From: SZUA-309 sp965230005
Lineage (GTDB): Bacteria > Pseudomonadota > Gammaproteobacteria > Pseudomonadales > Azotimanducaceae
Direction of reading: 5' to 3'
NCBI GenBank assembly: GCA_965230005.1
Contig: OZ245934.1
Location: forward strand, 4,898,001 to 4,962,000
DNA: 64,000 bases
Shown here: piece after piece, positions 17,772-26,979 of the stretch
Numbering within the stretch: position 1 is the stretch's first letter
Layout of the letters: every line of letters begins with the position of its first letter
Made by a program: the position numbers and the translations under genes
The notes under the pieces: model-generated
Told to the model about the DNA's origin: nothing
The model's database searches: none
Seen by the model: only the letters and a program-made list of their open reading frames with translations

Positions 17772-18827
17772 TCAGTCTTCCGCGGCTGCGCCTGCCTGCT
17801 CAGCCAGCCGGGCGTCCGCCTCCAGCAACCGGGCAGCGCGCAGCATGCTGGTCATGGCGTAGTTGGCCTCGTGGCAGGCATATTCGTAGACGAGATCCTC
17901 CGTCTTCGGCCAGGGGTACTCGCCGCTCCAGGGTTTCGTCCAGCTGGATGGGTCCGTCACCGTGAAGCTGTAGTGCAGTGTGTCTGCGTCGATTGGTGTG
18001 AAGCGCTCGACCACGTGCAGATCCCGCGAAGCGCCAACAAGCGCCGGTGTGTCCTTGAAGTTGGTGGTGTCGACCACCAGCGTGTCCCCCTCCCACCAGC
18101 CGATGGAATCGCCGTACCAGCTGCGGATCTCCGGCGGTGCATGCTCACTGTTCAGGCGGATGATCCGGGCGTCGTGCACCATCTCGATCAGGATCATGAC
18201 GTGATCCGGAGTCTGGACGATGCGCTTCATGTTGTTGTAGATCGTGGGCAGGATCGGCGGGCCGCCAGGAACACCCCGGCCCACCAGGCACCGGTCGACG
18301 ATGGTCAGCGACTCCGGGTCGTCGAAGGGCCCCGGCTGGCCGCTTCCGAGCCACCAGGCGCCCTCCTGACGGAAGACGGAGCGGTCGTACTTCGCTGCCC
18401 GGGCTTCAGCAGCCGGCGTCATCGGTGGCTTGCGCCCGTTTTCCGGATCGATGATCACAGACGTCCGATATTCTCCGTCCAGTTGGAAGGGCTCGCTGCC
18501 GAGATCCACGTAGAACAGGTTGTAGGCACCGACGTTGCCGCCCACCGGTGGCGGCGCGCGATTCGGATCACTGGGTGCGGCATCGCGGGCCTTCAGAGCC
18601 GCCATTCGTTCGATTTGCGCTTCGACCTGCGCTGCGTCCAGGGCCCGCTGAGTGCCGAGGGCCGCGGGCCTTTCCACGCGGGTGGTTGTGGTGATGTCGT
18701 AGTGGCCGGAGAGGTCGGGGGTGCCGTCGGCCATTCGAGGGATTTCGGCGGCGACTGCGCCACCACCGAGCGTCCAGCCGAGCGTCAATGCGGCCGCACG
18801 CCGGAGAAGCTGGGTCGAAGCGGGCAT
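17772..18827 (-). CDS. Secreted protein of unknown function (paralogue of 45356-46456)
   Basis: 351 residues. A signal peptide (about 1-29, ending GGAVAAE) precedes the family opening ADGTPDLSGHYD. Conserved blocks are YNNMKRIVQTPDHVMI, MVHDARIIRLNSEHAP, DSIGWWEGDTLVVDTTNF and DLVYEYACHEANYAM. The same blocks recur in a second gene in this window. The family is widespread in aquatic proteobacteria and has no established activity that I know. ATG 18827 is chosen because GAGGAGAATCACC precedes it and the signal peptide starts there. The 5' region holds a 15-bp triple repeat. Confidence 0.85.
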   Translation of the reverse strand: MPASTQLLRRAAALTLGWTLGGGAVAAEIPRMADGTPDLSGHYDITTTTRVERPAALGTQRALDAAQVEAQIERMAALKARDAAPSDPNRAPPPVGGNVGAYNLFYVDLGSEPFQLDGEYRTSVIIDPENGRKPPMTPAAEARAAKYDRSVFRQEGAWWLGSGQPGPFDDPESLTIVDRCLVGRGVPGGPPILPTIYNNMKRIVQTPDHVMILIEMVHDARIIRLNSEHAPPEIRSWYGDSIGWWEGDTLVVDTTNFKDTPALVGASRDLHVVERFTPIDADTLHYSFTVTDPSSWTKPWSGEYPWPKTEDLVYEYACHEANYAMTSMLRAARLLEADARLAEQAGAAAED

Positions 18828-19102
18828 GGTGATTCTCCTCTTCCCGAAGTCGCGTAGCTGGTTTCGAGGCATCGGCGCTGGGTGGCTTGGGCCGTCAGTC
18901 ACCGGTTTTAAGGGCCTTCTAACAAGGGGCCTTCTAACAAGAGGCCTTCTAGCAAGATGTGTTCCGCGAAGGGAGTTGGCGGCTCTGGCCGATGCCGTCG
19001 CGCTCAAGGCGCGTTTGCGACCGATTCCCTGCACCAAGCTTGAAGGTCGCACACCAATCCTGCACCGCAAGAGGTCGTCGCCGCCGCTTCATGCGATGGC
19101 AC
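18828..19102. other. Intergenic region with no gene seen
   Basis: This 275-base gap between two same-strand genes contains the 15-bp triple repeat at 18913-18957. I see no convincing small ORF or terminator in the rest. Confidence 0.6.
18913..18957. repeat. Three tandem 15-bp repeats
   Basis: GGCCTTCTAACAAGR occurs three times head to tail (18913-18927, 18928-18942, 18943-18957), the third copy with one A-to-G change. It lies 86-130 bases upstream of the ATG of the secreted unknown protein, so in its leader or promoter. Confidence 0.9.
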
Positions 19103-20704
19103 TTAGAGCGTGTATCCGCCGTCTGCGGAGTAGCAGGTGCCGTCGTCCTTGCCGATCTCCAGGTCGATCAACTGGTTCAGCTGCGCATTGAGCTTGAGGA
19201 TGAGGGTTTTCTCGGTGTCCGGGTCCCGTGCCAGATTGTCCAGCTCGTGCGGGTCGGTGGCGGTGTCGTAGAGCTCGAGCTCGTTGTGGCCCGTGAGAGT
19301 TGCCCAGTCCGCGGGTCGATGGTGCTCGGAGGGTTTGAAGTAGCGCCCGAACTTGTGCCGACCGTCGCTGATCCCCCGCATGCAGGCGTAATTGTCGAGG
19401 CTCGTGCCGCGTGCGAGCTGCTGCTTCTCCTCGTCCGTGAAGCCGCCGCGGACCTGGCCCCGGAACAGAAGCTCCACAAAGTCCAGATCCCAGGCGATGG
19501 ACGCGGTGTAGTTGATGAGCATGCCTCGGTCGTCCCGCGCCGTCCGCTGACCCGTCAGGGCGCCGCTGACGTCCACACCCCGGAGCATGGGCCAGCGATC
19601 CTCGCCCTCTCCGCGTTCAACACCGGTCAGCCCGAGCAGCGTCGGCAGCAGATCCACGGACGTCGCGAGGCCCTCGGTTTCGCCCGTCTGCTGCACGTCC
19701 GGATGATCGATGAACAGGGAAACACCGATGTTCTCCTTGTAGAGACTGGCGCCCTTCTGACGCATGCCGTGGGCGCCAGCCATCTCTCCGTGGTCGGAGG
19801 TGAAAACGACGATGGTTCGGTCGGCCTCACCGGAGGCTTCGAGGGCATCCAGCACCTGCTGCACGTGTCGATCCACGTCGCGGATGCAGTTGAAATAGTA
19901 GTTGCGATAGTTCAACCAGCCCGCCTCGTTCTCCTTCGGCAGGAAGCCGTTCAGGAGATTGCCGAAGCGCAGGTCGTCGCGATGGGCGGCCGGCTTGCCG
20001 GAGAGATCGTCATTGAAGCTCGCTGGTAAGTCCGGCGCCAGCCAATCTTCGTAGATCGCGGCCTGAGGCGCGGGCAGCATCGGGGCAACCCGCACCGGAT
20101 CCATGCGCTCGGCCGCCATGGTCCCGGTGGCGTCGAAGAACATGATGTCGTGGGGATTGATGAAGTTCACGGCCAGCAGCCATGGCTGATCCGTCGGCTT
20201 GCGGCCGCTCCGCCCAAGGAGCCAGTTGGCGGCGTCACCGGCAATCGATGCATCGTGCTTGAACCCTTCCCAGGCGATGCCGTGGTGGTCTCCGTCGTGG
20301 GTGAATTCCGAGAACCCCCAGGGCTCGAGGGCGCGGGTCGTTTCCGGAAAGCGCGGGCTGTGGAAATCCAGCCCGTGGTTCAGGTTCGACAGGTGCCACT
20401 TTCCCTTGTAAGCCGTGTAGTAGCCGAGCTCCCGGAAGATCGAGCCCAGGGTCGGCCGATCCCGCGGCAGCTCCGGGTGCGGCGGTATGTTCGGGTTCAC
20501 GAACATGCGTGTGTGCTGGGTGTGCTGCCCTGAATAAATCACCGAGCGGGAAGGACCGCAGGGTGTGGAGTTGACCTGGAAGTTCCGGAAAACCACCGAG
20601 CGCTCGCGCAACCGCTCGCGGGCCGGCAGCGCCAGGGATGCCGGTAGATCCGCGTAGGACTGTTCCTGATCCGTGACGATCAGGAGGACGTTCAGTTTCG
20701 TCAA
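19103..20704 (-). CDS. Sulfatase (arylsulfatase family, cysteine type)
   Basis: 533 residues. The start KLNVLLIVTDQ supplies metal-binding aspartate, and the sulfatase signature is CGPSR with Cys49 as the predicted formylglycine precursor; the usual downstream TG is SG here. Further family blocks are GYYTAYKGKWHLS (catalytic Lys/His) and TIVVFTSDHGEMAGAHG. No signal peptide is evident, suggesting a cytoplasmic enzyme. It hydrolyses a sulfate ester, substrate unknown, and needs a formylglycine-generating enzyme encoded elsewhere. TTG 20704 is chosen: GGAGGGGG precedes it and the domain begins immediately; the longer frame upstream overlaps the divergent cyclase gene. Confidence 0.9.
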   Translation of the reverse strand: MTKLNVLLIVTDQEQSYADLPASLALPARERLRERSVVFRNFQVNSTPCGPSRSVIYSGQHTQHTRMFVNPNIPPHPELPRDRPTLGSIFRELGYYTAYKGKWHLSNLNHGLDFHSPRFPETTRALEPWGFSEFTHDGDHHGIAWEGFKHDASIAGDAANWLLGRSGRKPTDQPWLLAVNFINPHDIMFFDATGTMAAERMDPVRVAPMLPAPQAAIYEDWLAPDLPASFNDDLSGKPAAHRDDLRFGNLLNGFLPKENEAGWLNYRNYYFNCIRDVDRHVQQVLDALEASGEADRTIVVFTSDHGEMAGAHGMRQKGASLYKENIGVSLFIDHPDVQQTGETEGLATSVDLLPTLLGLTGVERGEGEDRWPMLRGVDVSGALTGQRTARDDRGMLINYTASIAWDLDFVELLFRGQVRGGFTDEEKQQLARGTSLDNYACMRGISDGRHKFGRYFKPSEHHRPADWATLTGHNELELYDTATDPHELDNLARDPDTEKTLILKLNAQLNQLIDLEIGKDDGTCYSADGGYTL

Positions 20705-20882
20705 AGAGCACCCCCTCCGCCTGCAAGAATACGGGTGTCTGGCGGGGTGGCAAAGCACGGAAAGTGGCTTGTTAGGCAGGTTTCCGTATTGTTGCATGGC
20801 GTGTAATGTGGCCTGGGGAGAGATGACGGCGTGACGGCCAGATGAGGGATGGAGCGCGGTACAGCGCAGGGACCGGATTGAG

Positions 20883-23800
20883 ATGAGCCTCGACGTTAAT
20901 GCCTGGCTCGAGGCCAACGGTTTCGGTCGCTACCAGGAACAGTTTGCCGCCAACGAGATCGATGGCGAGGCGCTGGTCGGCCTCACCGACGAGCACCTTC
21001 GCGAGATGGCCATTCCCGTCGGCCCGCGCATCAAGCTCCTGAAAGCCATCGCAGAACTCACGACCTCCGAACCGGCGCCCGGGGCCAGTGTCGAGCCGGC
21101 GGTTGCCGAGCGGCGCCAGCTGACGGTCATGTTCGTTGATCTTGTGGGCTCCACGGCGCTGTCGGCCATGCTCGATCCCGAAGATCTGCGCGACATCATC
21201 CGTTCCTATCAGAGCGTCATCGCCGAAACCGTGGCCGAATTCGGCGGCCATATCGCCCAGTATCTGGGAGACGGGGCGCTGGTGTTCTTCGGCTACCCGG
21301 TGGCCGTGGAAGACGCCGCGGAGCGGGCGGTGCGCGCCGCGCTGCAGCTGCCGAAATCCCTGCATGGCCTGCATAACCCGAACGATCTCGAACTGGAAGT
21401 CCGCGTTGGTATTGCAACGGGACTCGTGGTGGTTGGAGACCTCATCGGTGAGGGCGATGCGAAAGAGAACGCCGTCGTTGGCGAAACACCGAATCTCGCG
21501 GCTCGGTTGCAGAGCGTTGCGCAGCCAGGGCAGATCATCGTTGCCGCCAGCACCCGGGAGCTCACCGGCCATCTCTTCGAGCTCGAACCGCTGGAACCGC
21601 TCACGCTCAAGGGCATTCCAGAGGCAGTGTCCGCCTATGTCGTCGCAGGAGAACACGCGGCTGAATCCCGCTTCGAGGCGCGCCAGCCAGGCACCATCAC
21701 CCCCATGGTTGGTCGCGAGAGCGAGCTCGAGCTGCTGCGCGCGCACTGGCAGAAGGTCGTTGACGGCGAGGGGCAGCTGGCCGTCATCAGCGGTGATCCG
21801 GGCATCGGTAAGTCGCGTATCGTCCGGGCGCTCAGAGACACACTGGAGCCGGACAGCTACTTTCGAACCAGCTACCAGTGTTCGCCGCATCACGGCGGCA
21901 GTGCGCTTTATCCCGTTGTGCAGCAGATTCTCAGAGTCGCCGGCATCCGGCTGACAGACAGTCCGGATGCGCAGCTCGACAATCTCGAAGCATTGCTCGT
22001 CGGCACCTCCTCCCGGGCCAAGGAAGAAATCGCGCTGATCGCCGCGCTCCTTGGCATCGAGACGGGCGATCGCTACCCGCCCATCGAACTTTCGCCGGAG
22101 CAGCAGCGACAGCGCACCTTCGATGCGTTGATCAATCAGATTATGGCGCTCGCGGCCAGGCAGCCGGTGCTCATCGTCGTCGAGGACGCGCACTGGATCG
22201 ATCCGACCACGCTGGAGCTCATCGAGATCTTTGCGTCCCGGCTCAAAGGCCGGCGCATCATGATCCTGGTCACATCGCGACCCACGGATCGTTCTTTCTT
22301 TGCAGATATCCAGGATGCGAGCCAGATCACGCTGAATCGCCTGGGCCAGACTCAGATTGCCGCACTCATCCAGACCCTGACCCGCGGCAAAAGCCTGCCG
22401 GACCAGCTCATGCGGGAGATTGCCCGGAAGACCGACGGCGTGCCGCTCTTTGCCGAGGAGTTGACGAAGACGCTCCTCGAATCCGGCGAGCTCGAAGAAA
22501 CCCGCGAAGCCTTTGTGGTTGGCGAGGCGGATCTGGCCCTCCCAGCCTCACTGCAGGACAGCCTCATGGCACGCCTGGACCGTCTGCAGCCGGTCAAAGA
22601 GGTGGCGCAGAGTGCGGCCTGCATTGGTCGGGATTTTGACCTCGCGATGCTCGGCGCCGTGCTGCCGATTCCGCAGGATGCCCTGCTGGGAGCCCTCGAC
22701 CGGCTCGTGGAAGCAGATATGGTCATCAGTCGTGGAGCGCCACCGGAAGCGACCTACACCTTCCGTCACGCCCTGGTGCGAGACGCCGCCTACGAAAGCC
22801 TGCTCCGGTCCAAGCGCCAGCAGATTCACGGCCGCATCTTCAGCGTGCTCGAAAACCGGGAAGCGGCGGCGCCGGAAGTTGTCGCCTATCACGCCACCCA
22901 GGCCGGGCAGCGGGAAGTCGCCATTGCCTGGTGGCAGAAGGCAGCAGCGAGCGCCATGGCCCGACCGGCCTTCAAGGAGACGGTCACCCATCTGAATCAG
23001 GCCATACGTCTGAGTGAGCAGATGGGCGATGACGCCCCCTGGCCGGAAACGCGTCTCGGCCAGCTCCTGGCCCTCGGCCAGGCGTGCATGGCGGCGCGAG
23101 GCTACGGCCACGCCGATACGGTCGATGCCTTTACCCGCGCCCGGGCCGTGTCCGAAACGCTGCCGAAAATGCCCTATCGGTTCACCATTACCTATGGGCT
23201 GTGGGTGGCAACCTATCTGCGCGGGGAGCAGGAAAAGGCCATCGCCATCGCCGAAGACATGGTGGCCTGGGCGGAGGAGGATCAGAAACCCGGACATATG
23301 ATTTCCGGTCTGCGCTCCCTCGGGATATCTCAGAACATTTCCCGGACGTCGGTCAAAGCGGAACGCTCCTTTCGTGCGGCGGATCGGATCTCCGAAGACG
23401 TGCCTACCCTGCCGCCGGAACGGCGCGCGGCGGTGGCGCAACGCTTTGCCGCCGATCCGGAAATCGGGACGCGCTTTCACCACGCGCTCGCGGTCTGGGC
23501 GCTCGGTCGCGTGGCGGAAGCCTACGAGCGAACCGAGGCGGCCCTGGCAGAGGCGCGCGCCATGAACCACGTCCACACCCTGGCCCACGCCCTCACGCAT
23601 GCGGGCATCTTTTCTGTGATCGCCCGGGATACGGAATGGGCCCTGGCCGTGACCACGGAAACGCTGGCCTACGCGGACGAATACGATCTGCAGATGTGGA
23701 AAGGTTATGGCCTCGGACTCAAAGCCTGCGCACTCGCGTTTCGCGGCGACGACGTCGATTCCGCGGAGCTGATGGAGCAGGGGTTTCAGCGCATGGCGCG

Positions 23801-24221
23801 CTCCGAGACCCGATCCATGATCTGCTTTCACCACGGCGTGCAGATGCGGACGCTGGCCCGGCTGAAGCGCTTCGAAGACGCCGAAGTTTACGCAGAGCTG
23901 GTCCGTCAGGAATTGCAGGCCGGATCCGAGCGTTATCTCTGGCCGGAGTGCCACAGACTGCTGGGTGATTACCTGGCGCTGTCGCCGGCCGGCAAGGTTG
24001 AAGCCGTCGGCGCGGCGTATCAGGCGGCCGTCGACTGCGCGAAAGAGCAGCAATCTCCGTCCTTCAGGCTCTACGCCGCCCTCGGTCTGGCCACGCACCA
24101 GGTCGAACGCGGTGATGAAGCCGCTGCCCGGGAGCTGCTCGAAACCGAGCTCGCTGGTTTTCCGGAAGACGGAAAAATGCCGGCCCGTGACGAGGCGCGG
24201 CAACTCCTGGAACAGCTGTAG
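20883..24221 (+). CDS. SAM domain-class III nucleotide cyclase-AAA ATPase-TPR signalling protein
   Basis: 1112 residues. A SAM domain (about 1-60, WLEANGFGRYQEQFAANEID) is followed by a class III cyclase domain (about 78-250; metal-binding D86 in MFVDLVGST and D130 in YLGDGAL; NLAARLQ near its end), an AAA/STAND-type ATPase (about 275-700; Walker A GDPGIGKS at 304-311, Walker B VVEDAHW with D435) and a helical TPR-like C-terminal half. Such proteins occur in Bradyrhizobium, mycobacteria and many proteobacteria and are thought to couple ligand sensing to cAMP production. It is divergent from the sulfatase (178-base gap). The cyclase residues look intact; the signal is unknown. Confidence 0.92.
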   Translation: MSLDVNAWLEANGFGRYQEQFAANEIDGEALVGLTDEHLREMAIPVGPRIKLLKAIAELTTSEPAPGASVEPAVAERRQLTVMFVDLVGSTALSAMLDPEDLRDIIRSYQSVIAETVAEFGGHIAQYLGDGALVFFGYPVAVEDAAERAVRAALQLPKSLHGLHNPNDLELEVRVGIATGLVVVGDLIGEGDAKENAVVGETPNLAARLQSVAQPGQIIVAASTRELTGHLFELEPLEPLTLKGIPEAVSAYVVAGEHAAESRFEARQPGTITPMVGRESELELLRAHWQKVVDGEGQLAVISGDPGIGKSRIVRALRDTLEPDSYFRTSYQCSPHHGGSALYPVVQQILRVAGIRLTDSPDAQLDNLEALLVGTSSRAKEEIALIAALLGIETGDRYPPIELSPEQQRQRTFDALINQIMALAARQPVLIVVEDAHWIDPTTLELIEIFASRLKGRRIMILVTSRPTDRSFFADIQDASQITLNRLGQTQIAALIQTLTRGKSLPDQLMREIARKTDGVPLFAEELTKTLLESGELEETREAFVVGEADLALPASLQDSLMARLDRLQPVKEVAQSAACIGRDFDLAMLGAVLPIPQDALLGALDRLVEADMVISRGAPPEATYTFRHALVRDAAYESLLRSKRQQIHGRIFSVLENREAAAPEVVAYHATQAGQREVAIAWWQKAAASAMARPAFKETVTHLNQAIRLSEQMGDDAPWPETRLGQLLALGQACMAARGYGHADTVDAFTRARAVSETLPKMPYRFTITYGLWVATYLRGEQEKAIAIAEDMVAWAEEDQKPGHMISGLRSLGISQNISRTSVKAERSFRAADRISEDVPTLPPERRAAVAQRFAADPEIGTRFHHALAVWALGRVAEAYERTEAALAEARAMNHVHTLAHALTHAGIFSVIARDTEWALAVTTETLAYADEYDLQMWKGYGLGLKACALAFRGDDVDSAELMEQGFQRMARSETRSMICFHHGVQMRTLARLKRFEDAEVYAELVRQELQAGSERYLWPECHRLLGDYLALSPAGKVEAVGAAYQAAVDCAKEQQSPSFRLYAALGLATHQVERGDEAAARELLETELAGFPEDGKMPARDEARQLLEQL

Positions 24222-24313
24222 CTGCATGGAATGCGGGTAAACGGCCCGAACGAACAAACGACAAAAACAACTGAGAACAAGACCCGGCACACCGGGTTTG
24301 GGGAGGAGGGACA

Positions 24314-26968
24314 ATGAACGGGAACGTGCTCGGGGCGCTGCTCGCGCTTCTGCTGCTGCCGGGTGGTGCCTTTGCGGCGACTGGTGAAGTGGACCCCTGG
24401 AACTGCGAAGCGGTCCCCGCCGCCCCCTTCGAAGCGTCGAAACACGTCAAGGCACCGGAATCGGGTTTTGCCTCTGACAGCTGGGTGGACGAGGGTTTCG
24501 TCGGCTGGTCCGAGGAGCGTAAACGCCGGGAGAAGGCGCTCAACAACTATCTCTGCGACGACAGTGAAGCGGCAGCCGCCTTCTACGGCTTTGACGAGAT
24601 TCGTCGGCCCCATGGCAAGCGCGGCAAGGCGACCGTTTCCCGCTTTACACCCCGGGAAGCCTGGGCCTTTTTCGACGAGCATCCCATCGGCTATGGCGGG
24701 GTGCCCTATGTGCTTCTGCAGACCCTCCTGTCCATCGACCCGGCTGAGGAAACAGACGAAGATCTGAAAAAGCTCGGCAGAATCTGGCGTGAGCCGTCGC
24801 TGCTCGCTGACGAGCAGCCCGAGGCGCCTGGCCAGAATGGCGGCCGGAAGCACTACACCCTGGATCATCTGGGTATCGGACCGCACCCTACGGATTACGA
24901 GGACGGCGTCGCTGTGGCGCCCATGCAGCGGAAGCGCCTGCCCAACGGCCTCGTTTTCGATCCGACGGTGGTGCCCGGAGATGTCGGACTCTTTGCCAAC
25001 CTGCTGGGCCTCGTCAAGCCGGACTGGCGCACTGCGACTGACAACGGCTGGTTCATGGAGCAGCTGGTGTCCTTTGTTCGCTGGCTGGAAGCGGGTGCTG
25101 TGCGGATTCGGCTCTATCTCCTGAAGTGGGTGCCGACGGCCGGGCTCTTTGTCTCCAAGGCGCGCTCCACGGCGCACTCGCAGGTGCATCACCCCAAATA
25201 CGATCTGGACATCAACACCTTCCAGCAGGCGCCGAAGGTGGACGCCGTGTTTTTTGCGTGCACCACCTGCCATCAGGGCCGCGTGGTGCTCGATGGGGAG
25301 ATGGACGATGACGGACGGGTAACGCGCACGGGCAGAATGCACTTCATGCCCGGCATGCCCAATACGGAGATCGACGCGCAGTACTACTCCGAGCTGCTCA
25401 TGGATACGGGTCTGGCGCTCCTCGAAAGCGGCTTCACGCGGGATTCCGTGGGGTTGCCCGAGAGTCAGAAAGCCATCAAACCCAAAGTGGCGCTGATCGA
25501 GAAGCTCGAGGTGCGCATGATCGAGCGGGCCCTCGACGATGAGACGGTGCAGACGATCTATGGCGGCGACGTCGAGCGCGCCAGGCTGCAGACCTACCAC
25601 GTCGCGAGCGATTTCTCGGGCTATGTCGGCGATCTCATCGGGCTGGCCATCAAAACCCAGTACATCTATCTGCAGATCGCCGCTGGGAATGCTTATGCCC
25701 CGCAGGCGGGTATCCAGAAACCGGACGTGCTCCGCTATCGGCCCGGGCAGATGGATGCCTTCGGCATTGCCGCCGGACTGATCGATATTCACACGAAACG
25801 TGAGGAGAACAGCTACCTGCGCTACATCTGTCGGGACAACTGGCAGAACCCGATTTTCGGGCTCCTGGGCGTAACCCCCGGTCCAGAGTGCGATCGCGGG
25901 CAGTTGCAGGCGGCCGGGGCGAAGATTCGTGAGCAACGCGAACGCTGGGTGCCGCCGGTGCCCGCACCGATCGATATCCCGAGTCTGGTCTGGTCCTCGC
26001 AGCGGAAGCTGGCGAACTGGGACGGCAATCAGGGAGCGGATGCGCGCACCCTCGCCTCCGGCACGTCGGCCACCGGGGACCCGCTCAAGGTCAACGTGGC
26101 CATTCATCAGCCGCTGAATACGCTCATTGCCGCCATGCCTCCGGCGCCATACCCCTTCGACGTGGATCGGGAGAAAGCCAGGCGCGGCAAGCAGCTCTTC
26201 TGGGACCTTGACGTCGAGGAAGGCGGGAAAAAGACGCACTGCAGTGAGTGCCACCAGCCGAACAGCGCCGAGATCATTACCCCGGAGCACCTCGGGGGGG
26301 TGGATGAGAATCGCGCAAAGGTGACCACCTCGGAGGTAGGACGCTATGGGATGGCCGCGCTGGTCAAGGAAGCCTGCATGATCTTCGTCGCTAACTCAGG
26401 GGACGAGAACCGCTGGTGCATGCCCAAGCACGACGATACGGGAAAGACCATCGAAACCCACGATGCTGATCTCAAGGTCATTCCGGGCGGTTGGAAGAAG
26501 TCCATGGAGGACTACTTTCAGGACACGCCCGCACGGGTACGCCGCGGCGTAGCGGGCTACAAGGCGGAAATGCAGCATGGGATCTGGGCGCGGGCGCCGT
26601 ACCTGCACAACGGTTCCGTACCCACACTCGGACACCTGATCTGCCACCAGGTACGGCCGGAAAAATTCTATCGGGGCAATGTGTTCTATGACGAAACCAT
26701 GGTTGGTTTCCGCTGGGACGTGCCCGCCAGAATCAATCGCTACAGCGCCTTCGACACTCAGTGGACGGTTCCCTACGACACGAGCGTCGATAGCCGCAGC
26801 AACGGTGGACACACCTTCGGCTCGCACCTCTGCCCGGATTTCGAAAAGCTCGACATTCCTTTCAAACCGGATCTGTACCTTACCGATGCTGAGCACCGGA
26901 AGCGGGTAGACGACGCCATCGCCGAGTCGGATGCCGGCGCGCTCATCGAATACATGAAGACTTTCTGA
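24314..26968 (+). CDS. Di-heme c-type cytochrome, RoxA/MauG-like
   Basis: 884 residues, signal peptide about 1-22 (ending GAFAA), so periplasmic. Two covalent haem sites are visible: CTTCH (Cys316-His320) and CSECH (Cys643-His647). The segment RAPYLHNGSVPTL after the second haem is characteristic of the MauG/cytochrome c peroxidase and RoxA rubber-oxygenase superfamily; the widely spaced haems and size resemble RoxA-type dioxygenases more than a 350-residue peroxidase. It probably performs haem-based oxidation of an organic substrate or delivers electrons. GAGGAGGGAC precedes the ATG. It is 11 bases from the patatin-P450 gene, clearly one operon. Confidence 0.85.
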   Translation: MNGNVLGALLALLLLPGGAFAATGEVDPWNCEAVPAAPFEASKHVKAPESGFASDSWVDEGFVGWSEERKRREKALNNYLCDDSEAAAAFYGFDEIRRPHGKRGKATVSRFTPREAWAFFDEHPIGYGGVPYVLLQTLLSIDPAEETDEDLKKLGRIWREPSLLADEQPEAPGQNGGRKHYTLDHLGIGPHPTDYEDGVAVAPMQRKRLPNGLVFDPTVVPGDVGLFANLLGLVKPDWRTATDNGWFMEQLVSFVRWLEAGAVRIRLYLLKWVPTAGLFVSKARSTAHSQVHHPKYDLDINTFQQAPKVDAVFFACTTCHQGRVVLDGEMDDDGRVTRTGRMHFMPGMPNTEIDAQYYSELLMDTGLALLESGFTRDSVGLPESQKAIKPKVALIEKLEVRMIERALDDETVQTIYGGDVERARLQTYHVASDFSGYVGDLIGLAIKTQYIYLQIAAGNAYAPQAGIQKPDVLRYRPGQMDAFGIAAGLIDIHTKREENSYLRYICRDNWQNPIFGLLGVTPGPECDRGQLQAAGAKIREQRERWVPPVPAPIDIPSLVWSSQRKLANWDGNQGADARTLASGTSATGDPLKVNVAIHQPLNTLIAAMPPAPYPFDVDREKARRGKQLFWDLDVEEGGKKTHCSECHQPNSAEIITPEHLGGVDENRAKVTTSEVGRYGMAALVKEACMIFVANSGDENRWCMPKHDDTGKTIETHDADLKVIPGGWKKSMEDYFQDTPARVRRGVAGYKAEMQHGIWARAPYLHNGSVPTLGHLICHQVRPEKFYRGNVFYDETMVGFRWDVPARINRYSAFDTQWTVPYDTSVDSRSNGGHTFGSHLCPDFEKLDIPFKPDLYLTDAEHRKRVDDAIAESDAGALIEYMKTF

Positions 26969-26979
26969 GGGGCGCGGCT

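Noticed and set aside
24071..26290. 739-codon open frame antisense to the di-heme cytochrome
   Set aside because: GC-rich third positions keep the antisense frame open; no motif, and haem motifs are on the plus strand.
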